Origin: Pseudomonas extremaustralis
Lineage (GTDB): Bacteria > Pseudomonadota > Gammaproteobacteria > Pseudomonadales > Pseudomonadaceae
Assembly: GCF_900102035.1 (NCBI RefSeq)
Contig: NZ_LT629689.1
Coordinates: 2,108,001-2,172,000 of the forward strand
Direction: 5' to 3'
Length of the DNA: 64,000 bases
The notes under the pieces are model-generated. The model did no database searches. It saw nothing but the letters and a program-made list of their open reading frames with translations, and had not been told where the DNA came from. The translations under genes and the position numbers were made by a program. Below, in pieces: positions 27,174-35,474 of this stretch (the first letter of the stretch is position 1; each line of letters opens with the position of its first letter).

Positions 27174-27791
27174 TTACTTGGCGGTGAAGGCCGAGTAGCT
27201 GTTCATCAGGTTGCGGTAGTTGGGAATACGCGTCGACAGCAGGTTGGCCAGGCCTTCCATGTCGTTGCGCCAGTCGACCTGCAGCTCGCAGGCTACGGCG
27301 AACCAGTTCACCAGTTGCGCGCCGGCCGCGGTCATACGGGCCCAGGCCGCCTGTTGCACGGTTTCGTTGAAGGTACCGGAAGCATCGGTGACCACGAACA
27401 CGTCAAAGCCTTCGTCGAGGGCGCACAGGGTCGGGAACGCTACGCATACGTCCGTCACCACACCGGCGATGATGATCTGCTTGCGGCCGGTGGCCTTCAC
27501 GGCCTTGACGAAATCTTCGTTGTCCCAGGCGTTGATCTGGCCAGGGCGCGGAATGTACGGCGCGTCCGGGAACAGTTCCTTGAGTTCGGGCACCAGCGGA
27601 CCGTTGGGGCCGCTTTCGAAGCTGGTGGTGAGGATGGTCGGCAACTTGAAGAACTTCGCCACATCGGCCAGCGCCAGCACGTTGTTCTTGAATTCGTTGG
27701 GGGAGAAATCCTGCACCAGGGAGATCAGGCCAGTCTGGTGATCGACCAACAGCATCACGGCGTCATCTTTGTTCAAGCGCTTGTAAGTCAT
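27174..27791 (-). CDS. YcaC-like isochorismatase-family hydrolase
   Basis: A 205-residue cysteine hydrolase of the isochorismatase fold, close to E. coli YcaC. The catalytic aspartate is D17 (LLVDHQTG) and the nucleophile is C116 (GVVTDVCVAF). The sequence RPGQINAWDNEDFVKAVKATG and the C-terminal NWFAVACELQVDWRNDMEG are characteristic of the YcaC group. The physiological substrate of this group is unsettled. It is the last gene of an apparent operon with the amidohydrolase and the ABM-domain protein (27 bp after the former). An N-substituted amide or carbamate substrate is a guess from fold only. Confidence 0.92.
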   Translation of the reverse strand: MTYKRLNKDDAVMLLVDHQTGLISLVQDFSPNEFKNNVLALADVAKFFKLPTILTTSFESGPNGPLVPELKELFPDAPYIPRPGQINAWDNEDFVKAVKATGRKQIIIAGVVTDVCVAFPTLCALDEGFDVFVVTDASGTFNETVQQAAWARMTAAGAQLVNWFAVACELQVDWRNDMEGLANLLSTRIPNYRNLMNSYSAFTAK

Positions 27792-27818
27792 GGGTTAACT
27801 CCTTTGTGGTTTGGGGTA

Positions 27819-29657
27819 TCAGAACGCAAAGCACGAGCAGCCGAACGCGCCCCAGAAGCCCTGGAAGTCGCTGACTGGCACGTTGGAAAGACGCGCTTTT
27901 TCATGGCCATGGGCATGCACGCCGCACGGGCCGCTGCATTGGTGAACCTGCGCTTGCAGCGGCGAAGCGGGCCGCCAGTGCCCCGGCACCTTGACCACCG
28001 GCGACCAGTCCGGCAGCACCGGCACACGCGGCGGCGCGTAGTCCTCGAAGTCGCCGGCGCCGTACACCACCTTGCCGCCGACCACGGTGAGCACCGATTC
28101 GATCCACTTGATGGCTTCTTCATCGACGCTGAAAAAATCCGCCGAGAGCGCGGCGACGTCCGCCAACTGGCCGACCTTGATCTGGCCCTTCTTGCCCTGC
28201 TCGGACGAGAACCAGGCGCTGCCGTGGGTGAACAGTTCCAGCGCGGTCAGGCGCGGCAGGCCTTCGGCGTGCAACGCCAGGCCGCCGACGGTGCGACCGC
28301 TGACCATCCAGTACAGCGAGGTCCATGGGTTGTAGCTCGACACCCGCGTGGCGTCGGTACCGGCGCCGACCGGCACGCCTTCGGCGAGCATGCGCCGGAT
28401 CGGCGGCGTGGATTCGGCGGCCTTGGCGCCGTAGCGGTCGACGAAGTATTCGCCCTGGAACGCCATGCGGTCCTGGATCGCAATCCCGCCGCCGAGGGCG
28501 CGCACGCGCTCGATATTGTGCGGGGTGATGGTTTCGGCATGGTCGAAGAACCACGGCAAACCGTTGAACGGAATGTCGCGGTTGACCTTCTCGAACACGT
28601 CCAACATGCGCGAGATCGATTCGTTATAAGTGGCGTGCAGGCGGAACGGCCAACGCTGCTCGACGAGGTGGCGCACCACCGGTTCCAGCTCCTGCTCCAT
28701 GGTCAGCGGCAGGTCCGGGCGCGGTTCGAGGAAGTCTTCGAAGTCGGCGGCGGAGAACACCAGCATCTCGCCGGCGCCGTTGTGGCGCAGGTAGTCATCG
28801 CCCTGGTGCAGGGTGACGCTGCCGGTCCAGTTTTTGAAATCGCTGAGTTCTTCCTTGGGTTTCTGGGTGAACAGGTTGTAGGCGATGCGCACCGTCAACT
28901 GTTCGTCCTTGGCCAGTTGCTCGATCACCGCGTAGTCATCGGGGTAGTTCTGGAAACCGCCGCCAGCGTCGATCGCACTGGTGAGGCCGAGGCGATTGAG
29001 TTCGTGCATGAACTGGCGGGTGGAGTTGACCTGATATTCCAGCGGCAATTTCGGCCCTTTGGCCAGGGTTGCGTAAAGGATCATCGCGTTGGGACGCGCC
29101 ACCAGCATGCCGGTGGGGTTGCCGTTGCTGTCACGCACGATCTCGCCGCCCGGCGGGTTCGGGGTGTCTTTGGTGTAGCCGGCCACGCGCAGGGCAGCGC
29201 GGTTGAGCAAGGCGCGGTCGTACAGGTGCAGCACGAACACCGGGGTGTCCGGCGCGGCCTGGTTGAGTTCTTCGAGGGTGGGCATGCGTTTTTCGGCGAA
29301 CTGGAATTCGTTCCAGCCACCGACCACGCGCACCCATTGCGGTGTGGGGGTGCGGTCGGCCTGGTCCTTGAGCATGCGCAGGGCATCGGCCAGGGACGGC
29401 ACGCCTTCCCAGCGCAATTCAAGGTTGTAGTTCAAGCCGCCCCGGATCAGGTGCAGGTGCGAGTCGTTGAGGCCAGGGATGACCGTGCGGCCCTTGAGGT
29501 CGATGACCTGGGTGCCGCTGCCGCGCAAGGCCATGGCCTCGCCATCGGTGCCCACGGCGACGAAACGCCCCTGGTGGATAGCGACGGCGGTGGCGCGCGG
29601 GTTTTCACGGTCCACGGTGTGGAACTGGCCATTGAACAGAATCAGATCGGCGTTCAT
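27819..29657 (-). CDS. YtcJ-like amidohydrolase with Cys/His-rich tail
   Basis: A 612-residue metal-dependent amidohydrolase of the YtcJ/N-substituted formamide deformylase type. It has an N-terminal beta-sandwich, then the metal motif NDSHLHL (about residues 67-73), TIM-barrel landmarks RLHATYNE and FDHAETI, and the late aspartate in GAGTDATR. The C-terminus extends past the usual family end with a tail rich in Cys and His (VHQCSGPCGVHAHGHEK near residue 575 and a final GCSCFAF), which could bind metal. The ATG at 29657 overlaps the stop of the upstream ABM gene (ATGA). No signal peptide is seen. Substrate unknown. Confidence 0.9.
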   Translation of the reverse strand: MNADLILFNGQFHTVDRENPRATAVAIHQGRFVAVGTDGEAMALRGSGTQVIDLKGRTVIPGLNDSHLHLIRGGLNYNLELRWEGVPSLADALRMLKDQADRTPTPQWVRVVGGWNEFQFAEKRMPTLEELNQAAPDTPVFVLHLYDRALLNRAALRVAGYTKDTPNPPGGEIVRDSNGNPTGMLVARPNAMILYATLAKGPKLPLEYQVNSTRQFMHELNRLGLTSAIDAGGGFQNYPDDYAVIEQLAKDEQLTVRIAYNLFTQKPKEELSDFKNWTGSVTLHQGDDYLRHNGAGEMLVFSAADFEDFLEPRPDLPLTMEQELEPVVRHLVEQRWPFRLHATYNESISRMLDVFEKVNRDIPFNGLPWFFDHAETITPHNIERVRALGGGIAIQDRMAFQGEYFVDRYGAKAAESTPPIRRMLAEGVPVGAGTDATRVSSYNPWTSLYWMVSGRTVGGLALHAEGLPRLTALELFTHGSAWFSSEQGKKGQIKVGQLADVAALSADFFSVDEEAIKWIESVLTVVGGKVVYGAGDFEDYAPPRVPVLPDWSPVVKVPGHWRPASPLQAQVHQCSGPCGVHAHGHEKARLSNVPVSDFQGFWGAFGCSCFAF

Positions 29658-30244
29658 AGGGTTTCCTTTACAGAGGCTTCGAGCCAGGGAGCGAACAGGC
29701 GGGTGGCCGCCGGCATCAGCAGGTAGACCACCAGCAACACGATGGTCAGGGTCACCAGGAAGGTGGCGACCACGTAGTTGGACAGGAACGGGTGCAGGCG
29801 CAATATCGGCCCCCACACGATCGGCACCAACAGGGTCAGCGGCAGGATCACTAACAGCGTGACCACCGCCTGCTTCCAGCGCGGCGGCTTGGCGGCGCTG
29901 TCGGCCAGGGGCGCGAACCAGAACTCATTGACCGCGCCGATTTCGGTGTTGTCGCCGTCGGCCAGCATCGGGGTGGCTTCGGCGATCAGGGTTTTGCGTT
30001 CGGGAGAGTCGAGCCAGGTTTGCAGGTCATCGGTGGAGCGGTAGCGCAACACGCAAGTGAACAGCGCCAGGCCGTTCTGTTTGCTGCGCACCACATCCAC
30101 ACCGAGGTGGCCGGGACGCTCGCCGGCGATGCGCACAGTGCGGCGCAGCCAGGCTTCGTAGTCGGCTTCCAGGCCTTGCTTGATCAAGTGTTTGACGACC
30201 AGGGTGACGACTTCGTCGGGTCCTGTTTTGACTGCCGGATCCAT
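29654..30244 (-). CDS. ABM-domain protein with C-terminal membrane helices
   Basis: A 196-residue protein. Residues about 10-110 form an antibiotic biosynthesis monooxygenase-type ferredoxin-like domain (VTLVVKHLIKQGLEADYEAWL; GHLGVDVVR). Two transmembrane helices follow, at about 123-145 (VVTLLVILPLTLLVPIVW) and 157-180 (ATFLVTLTIVLLVVYLLM). ABM domains of this kind either oxidise or simply bind small aromatics; the membrane-anchored version is common in Pseudomonas but uncharacterised. It is the first gene of the operon with the amidohydrolase (4-base overlap) and the YcaC-like hydrolase. Confidence 0.87.
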   Translation of the reverse strand: MDPAVKTGPDEVVTLVVKHLIKQGLEADYEAWLRRTVRIAGERPGHLGVDVVRSKQNGLALFTCVLRYRSTDDLQTWLDSPERKTLIAEATPMLADGDNTEIGAVNEFWFAPLADSAAKPPRWKQAVVTLLVILPLTLLVPIVWGPILRLHPFLSNYVVATFLVTLTIVLLVVYLLMPAATRLFAPWLEASVKETL

Positions 30245-30356
30245 GGGGTGCCCCTCTGCTTCTGGAGTTCAGCGATGAGGGGAGTCTGGCGGGGATGGGA
30301 GGGGGAAAATTGGATGTACGTGCTGTTTGGATTCGGCCCTTACCGCCGGTCACCTT

Positions 30357-30452
30357 ACTGTGGGAACTGGCGAGGGGCGTCAACGATGACGCGGTAAACC
30401 AGGATCAACGCGGCGGCCTTGGGGTTTTCGCGAGCAAGCTCGCTTCTACAGG
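30357..30452. repeat. Partly degenerate REP doublet
   Basis: A good inverted copy at 30425-30452 (TTTTCGCGAGCAAGCTCGCTTC) faces a decayed forward copy near 30357-30375. It belongs to the GTAGGAGCGAGC class. The repeat supplies the terminal CTG-TAG codons of the Lrp-type regulator gene on the minus strand. Confidence 0.75.
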
Positions 30453-30922
30453 TGGGTCGGTAATGGAATTACGCGCAATGCTCGCACCGATTTGTAGGAA
30501 AAACTGGAGTAGATCTCCTTCACACAAGGCAACGCCTGCAACACTTCCCGCGCGAATTCACCGAACGACTCCAGGTCCTTGGCCACCACTTCCAGCAAGA
30601 AGTCATAGCGCCCCGACACGTTATGGCACGCCACGATCTCGGGGATCTCCAGCAAGCGCTGTTCAAACGCCCGGGCGATCTCCTGGGTGTGGCTTTCCAT
30701 CATGATGCTGACGAACGCCGTCACCCCATACCCCAGCGCCTTGGGCGAGAGGATCGCCTGGTAGCCGCTGATCACCCCGCTCTCTTCCAGGTTGCGCACC
30801 CGGCGCCAGCATGGGGAGGTGGTCAGGGATACACGGTCGGCCAGTTCGGCCACGGTGAGACGGGCGTTACCTTGCAGGGCGTTTAACAGGGCTTTGTCGG
30901 TGCGATCCAGGCTGATGGGCAT
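30446..30922 (-). CDS. mdeR: Lrp/AsnC-family regulator, probable MdeR
   Basis: A 158-residue Lrp-type regulator with an N-terminal winged helix-turn-helix (about residues 10-60, LTVAELADRVSLTTSPCWRRVRNLEE) and a C-terminal RAM ligand-binding domain (about 70-150). It is divergent from the methionine gamma-lyase gene across 123 bp, the arrangement of mdeR-mdeA in P. putida, and should activate mdeA in response to methionine or a related amino acid. The final codons (…HL-stop) come from a REP repeat. Confidence 0.88.
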   Translation of the reverse strand: MPISLDRTDKALLNALQGNARLTVAELADRVSLTTSPCWRRVRNLEESGVISGYQAILSPKALGYGVTAFVSIMMESHTQEIARAFEQRLLEIPEIVACHNVSGRYDFLLEVVAKDLESFGEFAREVLQALPCVKEIYSSFSYKSVRALRVIPLPTHL

Positions 30923-31045
30923 AATGTGCCTCGAATTGTTGTTTTTATCGGGATTTCATCCCCTGACAGGGAATTTAGCAGCAAACTTTGCAACGTTCGG
31001 CCGTGATTATGAGCATAGCATTGTAGGAAATAAGGAGCGTCCGAC
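30923..31045. promoter_or_regulatory. mdeR-mdeA divergent promoter region
   Basis: This 123-bp region must hold both divergent promoters and the Lrp-type operator. It is AT-richer than its flanks. I cannot assign an operator by symmetry with confidence. AAGGAG lies nine bases before the mdeA ATG. Confidence 0.45.
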
Positions 31046-32293
31046 ATGAACAATAAACACAATGCATTCGGCTTTTCCACCCGTGCCATCCATCACGGTT
31101 ATGACCCCAAGGACCACCACGGCGCCCTCGTCCCGCCGATCTATCTGTCGGCCACTTTCGCCTTCCCCACCGCCGAATACGGCGCCGCCTGTTTTGCCGG
31201 CGAGGCCAGTGGCTATTTCTATACGCGCATTTCCAACCCGACCCTGGCGCTGCTGGAATCGCGCATGGCCAGCCTGGAAAACGGTGAAGCTGCGGTGGCG
31301 TTCAGTTCCGGCATGGGCGCGATTGCCGCGACGTTCTGGACCCTGTTGCGCCCCGGCGACGAAGTAATCGTCAGCCAGACTCTCTACGGGTGCACCTTTG
31401 CCCTGCTGCACCACGGCATCGGCGAATTCGGCATCAAGGTGCGGCATGTTGACCTCACCGACCTGGCGGCCCTGCAAGCCGCACTCAGCCCCGCCACACG
31501 GATGATCTACTGCGAAACCCCGGCCAATCCCAACCTGCAACTGGTGGACATCGCCGCCGTGGCCGCCCTCGCCCACCGCCAGCCAGATGTGACCGTGGTG
31601 ATCGACAACACCTACTGCACGCCCTACCTGCAACGCCCCCTCGACCTCGGCGCCGATGTGGTGGTGCACTCGGCCACCAAGTACCTCAGCGGCCACGGTG
31701 ATATCACCGCCGGTATCGCCGTGAGCAGCCAGGCCCCGGCCCAGCGCATCCGCCTGCAAGGTCTCAAGGATTTGACCGGCGCAGTGATGTCGCCCCAGGA
31801 CGCGTCCCTGCTGATGCGCGGGCTCAAGACCCTGGCCCTGCGCATGGACCGCCATTGCAGCAATGCCCAGGCCGTGGCCGCAGCCTTGCAGGCGCATCCG
31901 GCGGTGGAACGGGTGACGTATCCAGGGCTGCGCTCGTTCGCGCAGTACGAACTGGCGGCGCGGCAGATGAAACTGCCCGGCGGCATGATCGCCTTCGAGC
32001 TCAAGGGCGGGATCGACAGCGGCCGCCGCTTCATGAATGCACTCAAGCTGTTCACCCGCGCCGTCAGCCTGGGCGATGCCGAGTCCCTGGCCCAGCACCC
32101 GGCGAGCATGACCCATTCCACCTACACCCCGGAGCAACGGGCAGAGCATGGGATCAGCGAGGGCTTGGTGCGGCTGTCGGTGGGGCTCGAAGACATCGCC
32201 GACCTACTGGCGGATGTGCGCCAGGCGCTGGGCAAATGCACCCGCGCCCTGCCGCGCCAGGCCTCGATGGCGCTCAACGAGAAGGCTAACTAA
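31046..32293 (+). CDS. mdeA: Methionine gamma-lyase
   Basis: A 415-residue PLP enzyme of the Cys/Met-metabolism family. It cleaves L-methionine to methanethiol, 2-oxobutyrate and ammonia. The sequence follows P. putida MdeA closely from the start (FSTRAIHHGYDPKDHHGALVPP). The PLP lysine is in HSATKYLSGHGD (about residue 211). LYGCTFALLHHG holds the active-site tyrosine and the cysteine (position about 116) that marks methionine gamma-lyases against cystathionine lyases. The C-terminal SLGDAESLAQHPASMTHSTYTPEQR is typical. The C-terminus is about fifteen residues longer than usual. The stop overlaps the pvdP stop by four bases. Confidence 0.95.
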   Translation: MNNKHNAFGFSTRAIHHGYDPKDHHGALVPPIYLSATFAFPTAEYGAACFAGEASGYFYTRISNPTLALLESRMASLENGEAAVAFSSGMGAIAATFWTLLRPGDEVIVSQTLYGCTFALLHHGIGEFGIKVRHVDLTDLAALQAALSPATRMIYCETPANPNLQLVDIAAVAALAHRQPDVTVVIDNTYCTPYLQRPLDLGADVVVHSATKYLSGHGDITAGIAVSSQAPAQRIRLQGLKDLTGAVMSPQDASLLMRGLKTLALRMDRHCSNAQAVAAALQAHPAVERVTYPGLRSFAQYELAARQMKLPGGMIAFELKGGIDSGRRFMNALKLFTRAVSLGDAESLAQHPASMTHSTYTPEQRAEHGISEGLVRLSVGLEDIADLLADVRQALGKCTRALPRQASMALNEKAN

Positions 32294-33915
32294 GCAGTCT
32301 TGACCTTCAAATGCCGCGCATACCAGGGCCGTTTCGGCACGCGCTTGAACAGGCCCTGCAACAGCCCTTCGTCTTCGCCGAAGGTGATGCGCAACGCCAA
32401 CTTCATGGTCTCCGGGTCCATCTCCATCGACCGGCCCATCTGCAACCCCGGCGTGGTGCTACAGCCATGGGTGTCCGGGCCCAGCCAGGGATCGCCCACT
32501 TCCACCCAGCGCCCCGGTGCGAACCAGGCCACGCCGTCGACGTCCAGGCGGCTGACTTCGCCGGGGTGGAAGCGTTCGTGGGCGCGGTACCAGTCTTCGA
32601 TACGGTCGTCGATCCAGCCGTGGAAATACCAGAACACCGGGCTGACGTGGGACGAAAACGGGTCGCCCAGAAAGTCGTTTTCCGCCGTATACCAGCGCGG
32701 GGCGAAGTCCGCCGGGTCGCGGGCAAAGGGGACTGGCGCACCGTTGGAGGGATCGCGGGGCACCGAGGCCCAGCGCATATGCAGCCAGTCGTGCAGGCCC
32801 AGTTCCATTTCGGAGCCGAGCTGGCCCAGGGTCAGCCTGGCCAGGTAGCGCGGGTCGCGGTATTGGGATTCCCAGACCTGGAAGTTGCTGTGGTAGGTCT
32901 CGGCAGCCTTGATGTCACTGACCCATTGGCTGTAGTCGCGGTCATCCGGCGCGGTCCAGGCGGGTGGCAGGGCGAAGCCGTCATGGTTGTCGAAGTAACG
33001 CAGGAAGCCCTGGCGATCACGCTCCAGCGCCGGTTGGGGCGCGGGGAATTGCGCCCATGAAGGCAAGTGCTGCATGGAGCGCGCAGTGCCGAGCATGTGC
33101 CGGTGCATGAAAAAAAAGTCGATGCCCGAACCGTTGCGGTCCTTGTGTTTGCCCCGCGCATCGCGCTCCTTGCCGCGCGGCCCGGGTTGCCAGCCGATGC
33201 CGCGCAGGGCGTCGCGTTTGTCCTCGGAGAGTTTGTGCCACTGGTCGCGGCTGGCGTGCCACAGCTGGTGAAACAGGCGGTGCTCGGGGGAAATCAGCCA
33301 GGCCAGCAGGGTCGGGTTGAGGCCGATGCGCTGGCGGGCTTCGGGGAACCGGTGTTTGTGCGCGATGCAGCGGTTGTCGCGCTCGGTCAGCGCCAGCGGG
33401 CGACCCAGCTCGAAGATCTGCCCGCTGAGGGTGCCGCTGCCGGCGTTGGCAAAGTCGGCCCAGACCTCGTCGAGGGTCATCTTGAATTCATAGGCGGGGC
33501 TGCCGTCGGCCGTATCGCGGTCGATCAGCCGCCAGTAGAGCAAGGCGCCGTCACCGCTCAGCACATCACCGAGTACGCGATAGCGCGGTTCACCCTCGGC
33601 GCGCAGGTTCTCGGCGGTGTCCAGGTAGCCGCGCAGGCCACGGCCACGGGGGGCGATGTCGAGCAGCAGCGCCAGGCCTTGCAGCGGCAGGCCCTTGAGG
33701 CCGGCATCGCGGCCTTCCAGGCGCAGGCTCCAGACCCCGCGCAAGCGGTTCGCCAGGTGTTGGCCGGCGGTGTCGGCCAGGTCCACCGTGGCTTCGCCGG
33801 GGGTGATGGGCAATTGGTCTTCACGCGTCAACTCGCGATGGGCATAAAAGGCCGCCGGCACGGCAGCACCGGTAAGCGCCAGGCCGGCGATGAACCCACG
33901 TCGAGAGATGGTCAT
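32290..33915 (-). CDS. pvdP: PvdP, pyoverdine chromophore-maturation tyrosinase
   Basis: A 541-residue periplasmic copper oxidase needed for the last cyclisation of the pyoverdine chromophore from ferribactin. Residues 1-24 form a twin-arginine signal (TISRRGFIAGLALTGAAVPAA), as expected for a cofactor-containing Tat substrate. A beta-barrel domain (about 50-190) precedes the tyrosinase domain. Copper-ligand histidines are visible in HKHRFPEARQ, FFFMHRHMLGT, LGLHDWLHMRW and FSSHVSPVFWYFHGWID. The name rests on this architecture and on its place beside pvdM, pvdO, pvdF and pvdE. A PvdS-type IS box lies upstream. Confidence 0.95.
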   Translation of the reverse strand: MTISRRGFIAGLALTGAAVPAAFYAHRELTREDQLPITPGEATVDLADTAGQHLANRLRGVWSLRLEGRDAGLKGLPLQGLALLLDIAPRGRGLRGYLDTAENLRAEGEPRYRVLGDVLSGDGALLYWRLIDRDTADGSPAYEFKMTLDEVWADFANAGSGTLSGQIFELGRPLALTERDNRCIAHKHRFPEARQRIGLNPTLLAWLISPEHRLFHQLWHASRDQWHKLSEDKRDALRGIGWQPGPRGKERDARGKHKDRNGSGIDFFFMHRHMLGTARSMQHLPSWAQFPAPQPALERDRQGFLRYFDNHDGFALPPAWTAPDDRDYSQWVSDIKAAETYHSNFQVWESQYRDPRYLARLTLGQLGSEMELGLHDWLHMRWASVPRDPSNGAPVPFARDPADFAPRWYTAENDFLGDPFSSHVSPVFWYFHGWIDDRIEDWYRAHERFHPGEVSRLDVDGVAWFAPGRWVEVGDPWLGPDTHGCSTTPGLQMGRSMEMDPETMKLALRITFGEDEGLLQGLFKRVPKRPWYARHLKVKTA

Positions 33916-33950
33916 TGTCTACCTTAGGAAACGGCTTTATCAGAGCTAGA

Positions 33951-33974
33951 ACGTTTGCCCGCCGGGGAAATTTA
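33951..33974 (-). promoter_or_regulatory. PvdS IS box for pvdP
   Basis: On the minus strand TAAAT (33974-33970) is followed by exactly 16 bases and then CGT (33953-33951), the published PvdS iron-starvation consensus TAAAT-N16-CGT. It ends 36 bp before the pvdP ATG at 33915. Confidence 0.85.
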
Positions 33975-33992
33975 CCAGCCTGCCTTGCCCGC

Positions 33993-34016
33993 TAAATTTT
34001 GCCGCCGATCACTCGT
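33993..34016 (+). promoter_or_regulatory. PvdS IS box for pvdM
   Basis: TAAAT at 33993-33997, 16 bases, then CGT at 34014-34016 on the plus strand. It ends 41 bp before the pvdM ATG. It is back-to-back with the pvdP box, only 18 bases apart. Confidence 0.85.
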
Positions 34017-34056
34017 TCCTCCCTGATAGCGAAGGCCTCAACTGACTGAGACGGCA

Positions 34057-35415
34057 ATGACAAAACCACGTTCGAAAAAGGCGCTGTATATCGGCTTGCC
34101 ACTGGCACTGGCCATCGGCGCCGGCTTGCTGGTCTGGGATCACTGGTTCAGGGGCAACGCCGGCTACCCGCTGGAAGTGATCAAGCAGGCTGATGAGATG
34201 CAGGACCGCCTGCTCTCTTTCGACAGCCACATCACCGTGCCGGTGGATTTCGGCACCGCCGGCAACGAGGTCGACAAGGACGGCAGCGGCCAGTTCGACC
34301 TGGCCAAGGCCGCGCGCGGGCGCCTGTCCGGTGCGGCGCTGACGATTTTCGGCTGGCCGGAAATCTGGAACGGCGCCAACGCCCCCCACAAGCCCACCGA
34401 CGGCTTTGTCGAAGCGGCACGCAACGAACAGGAAGTGCGCTACAAGATCATCAGCGCCATGGTGCGCGACTACCCCAACCAGGTCGCCATCGCCTACACC
34501 CCGGACGACTTCCGCCGCCTGCATGGCGAGGGCAAGTTTGCGATCTTCATGAGCATGCTCAATGCCTATCCCCTGGGTAACGACCTGAACCAGCTGGACC
34601 TGTGGGCCGCGCGCGGCATGCGCATGTTCGGCTTCAGTTACGTGGGCAACAACGCCTGGTCCGACTCGTCGCGCCCGCTGCCGTTTTTCAATGATTCGGT
34701 GGACGCCCTCGACGGCCTCTCGGACATCGGCAAGCAAGCGGTGCAGCGCCTCAATGACCTGGGGGTAATCATCGATGTGTCGCAGATGTCGACCAAGGCC
34801 CTCGAACAGGTGGCGCAGTTGAGCCGCACACCGATGGTGGCCTCCCACTCGGCGCCGCGCGCGGCGGTGGACATCCCGCGCAACCTCAGCGACAAGGAGC
34901 TGCAACTGATCAAGCGCAGCGGCGGCGTGGTGCAGATCGTAGCCTTCTCCGCCTACCTGCGCCCGCTGAGCCAGCCGACCCAGGACAAGCTCAACCGCCT
35001 GCGCGCCCGCTTCAACCTGCCGCCCCTGCCCAACCTGGCCGTGGCCCTGATGCCGGGCGACGCGATCATCGCCGCCTGGCCCGAGCACACGTTCGGCGAG
35101 TACGCCAGCGCGCTGTACGCCATCCTCGACGAAGAACCCAAGGCCACCCTCAAGGACCTGGGGGATGCCATCGACTACACCGTGCGCAAGATCGGCATCG
35201 ATCACGTCGGCCTGGCGTCGGACTTCAACGACGGCGGCGGGATCGACGGCTGGAACAACGTCGGCGAGATCCGCAACGTCACCGCCGAGCTGATCCAGCG
35301 CGGTTACTCCGAAGCCGACATCGCCAAGCTATGGGGCGGCAACTTTCTGCGGGTGTGGGACCAGGTACAAAAAGCCGCCAGGCCCTTGGCCAACCACCCA
35401 TCTTCCACGCCGTAA
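34057..35415 (+). CDS. pvdM: PvdM, renal dipeptidase-like pyoverdine maturation protein
   Basis: A 452-residue periplasmic, membrane-anchored protein (hydrophobic helix at about 10-27 after a basic start) of the M19 renal dipeptidase fold. It is required for oxidation steps on the pyoverdine chromophore in the periplasm. Landmarks are LLSFDSHITV (about 52-61), GMRMFGFSYVGNNAWSDS, ASHSAPRAAVDIPRN and HVGLASDFND. Several zinc ligands of true dipeptidases are absent: the Asp two residues after H58 is Thr, the ligand His in DVSH is Gln (Q243), and the bridging Glu is missing. Only H58 and H264 remain. It is the first gene of the pvdM-pvdO operon behind an IS box. Confidence 0.94.
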   Translation: MTKPRSKKALYIGLPLALAIGAGLLVWDHWFRGNAGYPLEVIKQADEMQDRLLSFDSHITVPVDFGTAGNEVDKDGSGQFDLAKAARGRLSGAALTIFGWPEIWNGANAPHKPTDGFVEAARNEQEVRYKIISAMVRDYPNQVAIAYTPDDFRRLHGEGKFAIFMSMLNAYPLGNDLNQLDLWAARGMRMFGFSYVGNNAWSDSSRPLPFFNDSVDALDGLSDIGKQAVQRLNDLGVIIDVSQMSTKALEQVAQLSRTPMVASHSAPRAAVDIPRNLSDKELQLIKRSGGVVQIVAFSAYLRPLSQPTQDKLNRLRARFNLPPLPNLAVALMPGDAIIAAWPEHTFGEYASALYAILDEEPKATLKDLGDAIDYTVRKIGIDHVGLASDFNDGGGIDGWNNVGEIRNVTAELIQRGYSEADIAKLWGGNFLRVWDQVQKAARPLANHPSSTP

Positions 35416-35474
35416 ACGCATGGGGCGCACACGCCCCTGCCGCCGGCGCTTTTTCCGTTGAACCAGAGGCCCAC

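Noticed and set aside
27315..29726. An 803-codon plus-strand open frame
   Set aside because: Antisense to the amidohydrolase and YcaC-like genes, both of which have clear active-site motifs.
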